Below, in pieces: positions 1-9,530 of a stretch of DNA of 64,000 nt. This DNA comes from Naematelia aurantialba. Its lineage: Eukaryota > Basidiomycota > Tremellomycetes > Tremellales > Naemateliaceae. How positions within the stretch are numbered: the first letter of the stretch is position 1; each line of letters opens with the position of its first letter. Under the pieces are notes generated by a model. That model was given only the letters and a program-made list of their open reading frames with translations. It had not been told where the DNA came from and searched no databases. The position numbers were made by a program, and so were the translations under genes. The DNA lies in assembly GCA_021527695.1 (NCBI GenBank), contig JAKFAO010000004.1, forward strand, positions 909,001 to 973,000, written 5' to 3'.

Positions 1-1333
1 CCTTTTTAAACAAAGGTCATTCCCCTGGAAATCCAGTGCTGCCTCTCGCATGCGTCGAGGTTGCAGCTGCTCATCGTTCCCTGACCAGGCAAGCAAGCGA
101 CGCAGCTGCGCAGGGGACGGCAGGACGGGCAACCCTGGTCGGAGGATAGGGGATAAGGGGGGCAAGGTGCCGATTCGAGTCCGAAGCAGGTCCACTCACC
201 TAGCGCCATGGTGGATGGGTGTTTCCGGCCGCCCGCACGCGCTCGTCAACGTGTCGAGAAGTCTAGCTGTGGGTGTGTTGTAGTTGTCTCGCTGCGGGGT
301 GTGGTGTCGGCTGCGGTGCCGGTGGGAGACGGGAGTTGGGAGATGGGAGAGGCGATGGAGGGCGAGTCGAGTGTCGAGTGTGTCGAGTTGGCCAGCGTTG
401 GGTGGTCCGAGACACCAAGGCGAAGATTTTTTTGATCCGCAGCACGAGCAATGCTGTGCGCAGAGGGTGCAAACCACGGCGGTGATGCTACGGAGACGAG
501 TAGGATTGCTGTCGATGCGGGAAAGCCTAGGTGATGTGTTGACGATGCACCGACGAGTAACAAGCAGTGACAGCGAGAGAGAGAGAGACGCTGCCTTCCA
601 CGACAATGCATACGACGGGGGCCGCACCCAGAAACACGGCCAGAATATTTTGGCGGTCCATCACAATGGACGGAAGCTCGTCCAATAAAGTTGCATCGGG
701 CCGTTGCTGCCCTGCTCTGCTCTGCCTCTGCCTCTGCTGCCGTGCTCTGCTCTGCTGCCGTGCTGCCGTGCTGCTCTGCTGCTTGCGCACCTGCCCTGCT
801 CTACTCTGCTGCCCTCGTCCCTCGACCGTACTACGTGCTCCCAGCCCTGCCTCCTGCCTCCTACTCCCTGCGCCCTGCTTCCTGGCAGGCTTATCTCCCT
901 TCCCCGGGTCCTCGCAGAACAGACGTTTCACCGTACCCGGGGGGTCCCGTGCTATGAGTGGGTAGAGACGGATAAAGCGCAGAGAACAGAGAGAGCAGAG
1001 AGGACGGAGAACGGGGCGGAACAAGACGGAGCACAAAGCACAGAGAGAGACCAGCCAAGAGATCCTGTATCTGGCGTGCGTAGCTGTCCCCCATTTTGAC
1101 TCTGCACTAGCGGTTTGCGGACTAGTTCTTCCCGCGTCGCCACGTAAGCCAGGGGCTTGTGAAGACTCGCGTGCGCTTGTGAATACATACAAGAGATGCC
1201 CAGACGGCGGCTGCTGCTGCTGCTGACGATGGAGAAAACACGACACCCAAGCTGTACATATGCTCTAATGTTGATGCTACACATGAACCGCCCTCCCCTC
1301 ACCTCCTTGCCACAGCATCTCGCTGCTCGCCCT
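1..1333. other. Region without a convincing gene
   Basis: I see no gene that can be supported. Positions 690-850 are low-complexity, built on CTGCTCTGC-like units, and produce long but compositionally biased open frames on both strands. On the minus strand an ATG at about 210 is followed at once by a GTGAGT donor, so a gene running off the left edge is possible, but I recognise no product. Confidence 0.4.
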
Positions 1334-4300
1334 CTAGTACGGTAGACCATCCCCGTACCCCCCTCTGGCGCGCTTATCGTCCCTCCCTCCACCCATCAAC
1401 GGCGGACCCGGCCGCTTCATCCCCATCCCCATCCCGACCCCCATCCCGCTGCCCATCCCAACCCCCATCCCGCTGCCCATCCCGCTCGCCGTCCCGTTCC
1501 CGACCCCACTCCCCAACATGTTCATGTGCATATTTCCCCCTTGTCCCCCGCCATGCCGCTGCCCGGGATTTGAGCCCTTGCCCGCCAGCGCGAACGGCGG
1601 CGGTGGGACATTCGCCCTTCCTCCCGCTAAAGCAAAGGGCGGTGGAGGCACGCCGTTCTGATTCGGTCCACTCGCCATGCCCATGCCCATCGGTGGTGGC
1701 GGGCGATTACCGTTGCCGTTGCTGTTGTTGTTGATGCTGTTGATGTTGTTGATGTTGTTGCTGCTGCTGCTGCTGTTGTTGTTATTGCTGTATGCATTGT
1801 GATTAGGCCGGAATCCGTTATTCCCAGGTGGATAGCCGCCACCGTGGGGGCCGTTGGCAAAGTTGGGTGCGCCCGGCTGGTAAGGTCCGTTGGATGCGGA
1901 TACTGGCGTAGGATATCCATGCGCTTGGGGAGGTCGGTTGGACATATGTGGATTTTGACTCGCCCCGGGAGGGCCGGTTCCGCGGTTACCCCAAGCTGGC
2001 GGGGCTTGCATGGGCGGACGAGACGCATAGGGGTTGTACCCCGGCGGAGGCTGCATCTGACGTGGCGGTGCTTTCTCGCCCTTGCGCTTGGTAGTCATCT
2101 CGTGCGACGACTCGACATTGATGGTGGTGCTGTAGCATATCAGCACGCTTCAAATGAGTTTCGGGACCGACGTACGTTTCGACAGCAGCAGGTAATGGAG
2201 CCACAAAGAACCAGTCGTGATCCACCGCTTCAACCGCCGATAGCCGCTTGGCTGGATCAAGAGTCAGAAGCTTGACCATGAGGTCTGCGCCTCCTCGGTC
2301 CATGCTACGCCCACGCCTCAGCTTTTCATCCCAACCCACAAGAACCAGAAACCCACTTGTATCGTTGTGCAAGGTCATACAGGTGCAAGCCTTCTTCCAC
2401 ACGATCCCACCGAAAGCCCTTGGAGTCTGGGAATCCAGGCAAGCGGTCCCATCCGGGAAAGGATTCTTGATTCGCAGAGCCGCAATGCGCAAAGATCTTG
2501 AACAATTGATCTCGATCGGATTCTCCCATAAGAATCGGCTCGCGGTGATACATCTCGCCGAGGACACATCTGGACATATTAATTGTGGTTGAGATTTTCC
2601 AAAGGCGGCACGCACCCTAGACTCCACATATCGATCGCCGGTCCATAATGGACGTCTCCTAGTAGTAACTCTGGCGCTCTGTACCATCGCGTCACCACCA
2701 TATTGGTGTACTCGTTTGGCGTGTGCGGGTCCATTTCCCGAGTCAGATGCCGAGCCAAACCGAAATCCGCAATCATAACAGCACCATGGCGGTCCACCAG
2801 AATATTGGCCGTCTTGATATCCCGATGCAGAATATTGTTCTACAAGGATGCCCGTCAGGCAAAGACACATGCGTATTCCAGCCACTCACGGCGTGGATAA
2901 AGGCCATTCCCTCGAGAATCTGATGAAAGAGCAGCTTGATCAGAGAGTGGCTGGGCTTGAAGTCTTCATTCTTCAGCAAGCCGCACAGATCGTGGTCCAT
3001 GTATGGAAAGACCATGAAGATGTCCTGTCGGCCAGTGGAGGACAAGGGCTCTGGTGAGGGTATTAGCAGTGCGCAAACAGCATTGCAGACAACTTGCTTG
3101 GCTGGACGACCATATCGAGAATGGGTACGACATTCGGATGGTCGAGTGACTTGAGAATCTTGATCTCGCGGATCGTAGTCACAGACACCTGCAGGCTATT
3201 AGGGGCCAAGACTCGTCGCGAAGACCCAGGATTTGCTTACGCCGTCTCGGGGGTTGTGGGTGATGAGCTTTTTGAGAGCAATTGCACGTTTGGTCGCCAC
3301 CTCGACTCCCTTGGTGACCACGCTGGCTGATTTAGCGCACTATCATTTGGACGTTGGGAAGGAACCCACCCAAAAGTCCCCTCGCCAAGCTTGACACCGA
3401 CGTCGTAGGCATCGAGTCTCGAAGTCCCCTTGAATGACTTTCCGAGGTGCTCAAGCTCTTGTTCCCTCGTCAAGAACCGTTTGACTTGCGGAAGCGCATC
3501 CACATGCCGTAGGTCGCTTTTGACTGTCGGGATTGGGGTCGACGTTCGCGTCGGCGGCTCGAGGAGATTGCGGTTCGGTGCGGGTGGGACAGGGACGTTG
3601 CCGTTCGTCCGCGACTCTTCGAGTCGTGCTTGGGACTTTGCAGTCTCGACGGCTCGATTGACAAGCTTTGGCGCATCAGGCGTCACGGGATCGACTGGGG
3701 TGTAAGGATTGATTGTCTCGGGTGCGGAAGGGGGTGGAGAGCCGGGAGGTGGAGGAGGGGGGAACGCGTCGTCGTCTGGGGGCGGCGGTGGTGGAGCGGT
3801 TGGCGACCGGGGCCGAGAGGTATCCGAAAACGAGGCGGCCCGAGTCGGCCTGTTCTTGATCTTGATAGGTCGGTAAGAATCATGAGACTCTGGCAGTGGT
3901 GGTGGAGTAGCTGGTCGCGGTGGCGAGTCGCTTTTGATTTCCCCGTCTTCCTCCTCTGGCTCGGCTGAAGGGGTACGCCGCCGCCGAGGCGGACTACGGG
4001 CCTTCTTTTCTGGGCTGAAGCTGTCGACAGGGCGGAGGAGCTTGCGCCTGTCGATGCGCACAGGAGCAGGCCGCCAAGAGTCGCCATGGCCACGGCTGTC
4101 CCTGTCCCTATCGCCGTACCGATACCGCTCGTCGTCTCCGCCCCGCCCGTGCCTCCGATCATCGTCGTACCGCCTCGGCTCGTACCTATCCTCATACCTA
4201 GGTCTGCGTGCGTCGACGTCGTCGTACAACCCCCTAGAGCGGTCGGCATACCGATCGCGATCGCGATCTCTGTCTCGGTCGCCGTCCCTCCGCCGCACCG

Positions 4301-4685
4301 GGTCCGACGAGTAATGCACTGGCGAGTCTCGCCTGCGTCTGGCTTGGTCTTCGTCGCGACGCGGTGATCGGGGCCGGGGCAAGGGCGGGTACCCTGCGTC
4401 GTGTTCTGGGCTGTACCGTCCGGTCGAGCGCTTCAGGGGCGAGCTCCCGGGGCGAGCAGTACGGTGTGGTGATGGCAGATACGTAGCGCTGGGCTTCGGT
4501 TGCCGAGGCAGAGGATGGTGTGACGAGGATGCGCCGGGTGAGTCGGAATCGCCCAACGGGTTGGCCCAGCGCTGCCCAGCGGGTCGGCTGCTGCTCGCTC
4601 CCGCACTGGCACTGGTACCTCCACGCGCAGAGCTCTCTGGAAGCTCCCCGTCCTCAACATTAACTGCGACCCCGCGGTCCGGCAT
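1334..4685 (-). CDS. BUR1: BUR1/CDK9-type cyclin-dependent kinase
   Basis: Serine/threonine kinase of the CDK9/BUR1 (P-TEFb) group, which phosphorylates the RNA polymerase II tail and elongation factors in the nucleus. The N-terminal ~400 residues are disordered, rich in Pro, Ser and Arg-Asp dipeptides. The kinase domain follows: glycine loop [19 protein letters not shown] around the ATP lysine, [18 protein letters not shown], hinge [14 protein letters not shown], catalytic [18 protein letters not shown], and [14 protein letters not shown], ending with [25 protein letters not shown] and the TRWYR activation segment favour CDK9/BUR1 over CTK1/CDK12. A Pro/Asn/Gly/Met-rich tail follows. About seven exons: exon 1 is 4685-3370 and exon 2 is 3322-3241. 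The start is the first in-frame ATG (MPDRG), because the longer reading begins with TTG. One intron appears to use a GC donor. Confidence 0.9.
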
Positions 4686-5404
4686 ATCGCTAAGCCTCGT
4701 TGGCGAGCGCGCCAAAGGGCATGCTGGAGATGTGAGTCTGGCCCCTCCGACAAGCGCAGGAACACACCAATGTTTCGCGGCACAAGCACTCTGAGAGGCG
4801 ACGACAGGTCACTGTTGAGGCGTACGGTGGGGTGTCGCTGAGCGGTGTGGGCAAGGGATACAGGAGCCGCAGGACCCTCCTGCAAAGGAAAAAGAAAGAG
4901 ACGGAGAGTGTAGGTGTACTGCAGATGAATGGACGGAGCGACGCGGTGGCGGGCATCAAAACTAGCTACTTCCGCCAGTGTGGCACTCGTCGCCACCGTA
5001 GACTTCATCGTTGACAGAGTCTCACAGCGATGAGCAAGGAAAGCGGGAGCAAGGATATACTTCAAGAGTGGATCATTACTTGGCAGCTAACACCACACGC
5101 ATCTGCCTAGATAGAAACCTTCTCTCGAGCGCTGACATCGACGTAATTCTCTTTACCTCGACAGCCTTGCGCTTGACTTGGTACCCGGGCAGACCCATAT
5201 GTGCTAGAGACAAGCACGGCCTTGACGCGCGACGCGACGTGCTCTGCAGCTGTCACCGCGAAGACTGAGTCAAGGCTCATATCGGGTTACGTGTACATTC
5301 CCAGGCGCTTTACGACGGCGCAGCGACGACTAGGAAGCAGGATCAGCTCTGATTTTGCTTCGCGTATGAAGAAAGGGAAATGCAAAGACGACACGCCACA
5401 AAGC

Positions 5405-5535
5405 TCGAGAATACGAGAGAGGGAGGCAGACTGGGAGAAGGGAGAAGGGAGGAGCGGAGAGAGGAGAAGGAAGGAATAGGAATGTGAAGGAAGAGGAAAG
5501 GAAAGAAGAGGAAAGGAAGAGAAGAGGAAGAGCAC
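5405..5535. repeat. Purine-rich low-complexity tract
   Basis: GAGAGG/GGAAGG-type purine run on the plus strand, pyrimidine on the minus strand. If the adjacent candidate exon is real, this tract lies inside its intron, as happens in several other genes of the window. Confidence 0.6.
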
Positions 5536-5539
5536 TCAC

Positions 5540-5646
5540 TTGGGTATCGTCGTTCGGTCGGCGACCGTATATAACACCAACAAGTCATCATGTCGCTCGA
5601 CGACGTAAATCTCTGGAATATCCATGGCGAGCGTGAAGTTCCCCAA
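5540..5646 (-). CDS. Candidate exon of an unrecognised small gene
   Basis: Reading the minus strand, a CCAG acceptor at 5647 opens a 107-nt block that ends at a GTGAGT donor (5539). It translates to LGNFTLAMDIPEIYVVERHD followed by DLLVLYTVADRTTIP, which has balanced, protein-like composition unlike neighbouring frames. After a ~265 nt pyrimidine-rich intron an acceptor near 5275 would continue in frame into LDSVFAVTAAEHVASRVKAV, with a stop near 5100. I found no upstream exon or certain start codon other than the internal ATG at MDIPEIY. No family was recognised. It could also be chance. Confidence 0.3.
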
Positions 5647-6144
5647 CTGGCTCCTCGCGACGTCGTATCAGCACGTCCTAAGCAATTCCGCGATGGCCGC
5701 GTCGTTCTCGCCGTTCTCGCTGCAGATCTCGTGGCGCGGGGCAGTTGTACGCTTATGAACCTTGTCCCCACCACTCTTCGGACCGTTGTCTACCTCTGAA
5801 TCTGGATACCATAGCAGCATCCATTGTCTCCATCTTGCGAGATGTCGTCCGGCGCTGTGGGACATGCAGAGATTGGGACATTAAGATTACGCTCTGGAAG
5901 CCGCGGATCTGGCGTCCAGGAACCGGAATCTGCAAAATTCGGACATCCGCCTGTGGTTGAATGCTCTACTCGTCTGCTTCTGCGACTGGTGTCTCTCTGT
6001 CGCCGTCACGACGGTATTGCTCCATCTGCGACTGGGAACTAGAGAGACAGGTGGGTCGGTGGATCATATAACAGCGGCTCTAAACATCCTGATTCATAGA
6101 CAAAGATCTCTCTCTGCATCTCCTTCCCGCTGAAAACTGTTTCG

Positions 6145-8183
6145 ATGGACTCGAGCGACACCCGCCAAGATCAGCATGACAAGCTGCGGGCCGAGGAGAA
6201 GCGGGTCGTGCGCAAAGTCGACTGGCTGTTGATGCCTATCTTGACCATCACGCTTGGGCTGCAGGCAAGTGACTGCTAGATCGGCGCGGCATGCTGGCTG
6301 ACTCGGACAACAGTACTACGACAAAGCCGTGCTCGGCAACGCCGCCGTCTTTGGGATTATCGCGGATTTGCACCTGAGCCAAACCATCGACGGCGTCACG
6401 AGTACCAAGCGGTACTCGACTGCAACTGCAGCTGTACGTACTCGTGCTCGTGCTTGCCTTCCAGGCCCAGGGTGCTGCATCGTGGCAGGCCGGCTGACTC
6501 TGGTCCTCGCAGTTCTACTGGGGATACATCGTGGCCGTGCTGCCGTTCGCTCTGCTCTTTGCGCGCCTGCCCCTCGCGCGCACTGCAGCCGTGCTGGTGC
6601 TCGTGTGGGGTGTGACCTGCATCCTGACGGTCGTGTGCACCAGCTTCAGCGGCTTCGTGGCCCAGCGGTTCTTCCTCGGCCTCGCGGAGAGTGCCGTGTC
6701 CCCCGCGTTCGTCGCCGTCACTGCGCTCTGGTACAAACCCTACGAGCAGGCGACCCGCATGGGCATCTGGTACTCTGCCACTGGGGTGTGTTTTCCTTCC
6801 TTCATCACTTGACACGGCACTCGGCCACGAGCAAAGATGCTGACAGACTGTCGACTCGTAGCTCTTCTCGATGATCAGCGGCTTGATCAACTACGGGATC
6901 GGGCACAACCACCTGGCGCACAAGTGGCACGCAATGTACTACTTTTGCGGCTCAGTCACCATCGCCTGGTCCTCTGTCATCTGGTTCTTCATGCCCACCT
7001 CGCCGCTGCAGCCGGGGCGATTCTTCAACGAGCGAGAGCGCGCTGTCCTTCTCCGCCGGTTCGAGGAGAACCCTTACGGCAAGGATCGCCTGCCGTTCAA
7101 ACTCGATCAGTTCATAGAGGCTATAACGGATATCAAGACGTTGCTCTACTTTCTCATGGGCACCGCCATCTATGTGAGTCTGCCCTCTGCCAGCCGCACC
7201 CGAACGCCAATGGGGTGTTGTACTTTGTTGACAATTCCAGATCTGCAATGGCTCGGTCACGGCGTTTGGAGCTCGCATCATCGCCAGCTTTGGCTACGAT
7301 TCACTCACTACGACTGCTCTGCTCATTCCCGGCGGAGCGATGACCGTCGTGACCGTCAGTTTCTCCGGTGGACATTCTTACACGGCTCACCATCTCTAGA
7401 TCGTGATCTTCTCGACCATTGCAGATGGGTACCGAGATAGTCGAACTCTGGTATGCGCTTTTCCGCCTACTCGTAAATAGACATTACACACAACTCACGA
7501 CGCAGGTCCTCCCTGTTTCGTGTATCCCGGTTGTCGTCGGCGCACTTGTCGTATGGCTGGCCCCGTGGCACCCGACCGCAGGCCCGCTGATCGGGTACTA
7601 CCTGGTGGCGGTGAGTCTATACCTTCCAGTATCTCTCGCTGTACCTGACTCGATGTGCAGTCCTTTGGTGCACCGTATGTGCTGCTGCTCACCATCGCCG
7701 CGTCAAACGTCACGGGCGCCACCAAGAAGGCGGTGACCTCGGGAGCAATCTTCATCGGCTACAACGTAGGCAACATCGCTTCAGCTTAGTGAGTCCCCGC
7801 GGCTTCGTAGCGTCATCCCTGGTCTGCGGACGAGTAAGAGAGGCGACTGACATTCCGCCAGTCTCGTCTTCACTCAGGAGGCCAAGGTCAAGTACCGCTC
7901 GACATGGATTTCCGTCATCGTGGGCATGGTTGTCGCCTCGCTGTGTTCCCTCGTCTTGCGCTTCATCTTCATCCATGAGAACGCGCGCCGGGATGCCCTT
8001 GCACGTCATACCCCTGCTCCACCGGCACCGTTAACCCGGCCCCAGGCTGGAGCAGCAGAGAAGGCCGCTGGGTTCGAGGGCGACGGGCATGGCAGCGATG
8101 CGCACCTGACGCATGAAGAGAAGATTGAGAGCTACGAGGACAAGACGGACAAACAGCGTCCCGAGTTTCGCTATTCTCTGTGA
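6145..8183 (+). CDS. MFS permease, Dal5/allantoate (anion:cation symporter) family
   Basis: Plasma-membrane transporter of the major facilitator superfamily, closest in style to fungal Dal5-type permeases for allantoate, vitamins and other organic anions. Exon 1 starts with an acidic/basic cytosolic leader and the family signature VDWLLMPILTITLGLQ, continuing after an intron with YYDKAVLGNAAVFGI. Later blocks include FYWGYIVAVLPFALLFARLP, QRFFLGLAESAVSPAFVAVT, ALWYKPYEQATRMGIWYSAT, GARIIASFGYDSLTTTALLI, IPVVVGALVVWLAP and GYNVGNIASAYLVFTQEA. About 12 membrane helices are expected. The tail is charged and ends at FRYSL. Roughly nine exons; the first intron seems to use a GCAAGT donor right after CAG. 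The substrate cannot be told from sequence. No GATA-type site cluster is obvious in the 100 bp upstream. Confidence 0.9.
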
Positions 8184-8599
8184 TCGCCGTAATGGCGAAT
8201 CGGGGTTGGTAGACCCACGCTGGGTTATAGCCTGTATTTCTATCATAAAGCATCTCTTACCGTCATCTCCATCGTGGTTGCCCAACAGGCTCTTGGACCT
8301 TTGCATTTAGTCCACTGGATGGTTTGCCGCAGTCCCAGCTGCTGAGAGACCGGCTCCCTTGTGCTTGATCCCAAGGCTCTACAACGCACTCAACAGACAC
8401 CGGCAGCGGTAGCGCACAAAGCGCAGCAACGCACAACCACTAGCTGGACCGGCTCTGCAGCTGTCCTGCGACGCGTTCAGATGCCTTCATGCCATGGTTT
8501 CTATGATAAGGTGGCTGCCGACGGATCCCAGCACCAGCAGTACACGTTCTCCAACAGTGCACATTGGCGGGTCATGGTATAACCGCCAATCGAACAAAG
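8184..8599. other. Convergent intergenic spacer
   Basis: 416 bp between the 3' ends of the MFS permease and the mutarotase gene. No gene or notable repeat seen. Confidence 0.6.
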
Positions 8600-9194
8600 C
8601 TAGCCTTCCATCCGGAACACCTCTTCCGCTTCGGTCCACCACCCAGGTCCGCTCTCACTCCCAGTCGCACCAGGGACGAAGCTCTCCTGCATCCCGTCTG
8701 TCATCTGAGCACATCAGCAAGACGACCTGCATATGTCATGGCAAGCCAGAAATGCAGAAGGACCAAGGGAGACAGATACCTTCCACCACCGCCGCGTCGC
8801 TTCCGACTCTTTGATCCCCTCCATATCTTTCTCAAAGTTGTTGCCGATGTACCGCATATGTGCTATCAGGAGGTGCTGAGGTTCGAAAAAGTGGATAGAG
8901 TAGTCTGTATCAAGCTCGTCTGTCAGCCCATACTCCTGGACGAGTACGAAAAGGTAGCTCACCAACGACATGGGCCTTCCGCAGTGCTGCGAGCACTTCG
9001 GGCCAAACCGCCGCATGGCACTAGTTGCCGTCAGCTTGCCCTGCCATGACGCCAGGGCGGGGAGCGGTGAGTCGCTGAGCTACCTTTTTGTACTCTTCCA
9101 GAGCGTCCGGTCTGACTTTGATGACCTGGCACAGGCGTTTGCCCTCGTTTGTCCGGGGCAACTGCGGCATCGGCAGCTCGGTCGAGGTGCTCAT
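8600..9194 (-). CDS. L-rhamnose mutarotase family protein
   Basis: Small sugar mutarotase of the RhaM family (formerly DUF718), interconverting alpha and beta anomers of L-rhamnose. Exons joined by eye give MSTSTELPMPQLPRTNEG, then KRLCQVIKVRPDALEEYKK, CHAAVWPEVLAALRKAHVV, DYSIHFFEPQHLLIAHMRYI and ATRRWWKMTDGMQESFVPGA, ending EEVFRMEG. The conserved histidine in YKKxHxxVWPE and the tyrosine of DYSIHFF are present, and the protein is about the usual 125-130 residues. Four exons; introns are 50-90 nt. The chosen ATG at 9194 gives a cytosolic form. An in-frame ATG at 9284 would add about 30 residues rich in Arg, Ser and Leu with no acidic residue, which resembles a mitochondrial presequence. No other rhamnose gene lies nearby. 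Confidence 0.85.
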
Positions 9195-9530
9195 CCTGGC
9201 TATGGCCAAAGATGGCGTAAGACGCACAGGTAGAGACGTGACTCTGCGGGACGCGAGACTGCCCCGCAGCCGTATCGAGAGCATCGTGCACGTACAGTGC
9301 AAGTCTTCAAGTTGAGTCTCTGTTGCAGAGACGTCTAAAGCCAAAAGTGCGGTTTAATGCTGGGCCGAGGGAGAAACAGTCCAGTTGCTTTCGGGCGGAA
9401 CTTGAAAATGTCCGGGTAACTGGGGTTTACCGAATCGATCACGAGGAAAGTTGTTGGGACAGCGAGCAAGGGTCGGTCGTTGGCGAGCAGCTCTGCTGTA
9501 CATGGCCGCCTACAGGAGTGGCCTAGCAGC
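9195..9530. other. Divergent spacer mutarotase / MCC beta
   Basis: 336 bp shared promoter region of two divergent genes; its left part (up to 9284) may be coding if the longer mutarotase start is used. No clear regulatory motif recognised. Confidence 0.5.

Larger units (their letters stand above)
4686..6144. other. Divergent intergenic region BUR1 / MFS permease
   Basis: About 1.46 kb between divergent genes. It contains a purine-rich tract (about 5405-5535) and one stretch on the minus strand that looks like a real exon, listed separately. No other recognisable gene was seen. Confidence 0.5.

Noticed and set aside
527..1246. 239-codon minus-strand frame
   Set aside because: Gln/Arg/Ala-biased low-complexity text from a CTGCTCTGC repeat; only a short hydrophobic end (MDRQNILAVFLGAAPVVCIV) looks protein-like and it has no good continuation.
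5567..5573. TATATAA resembling a TATA box
   Set aside because: It lies inside the candidate minus-strand exon and no gene starts properly downstream on the plus strand.
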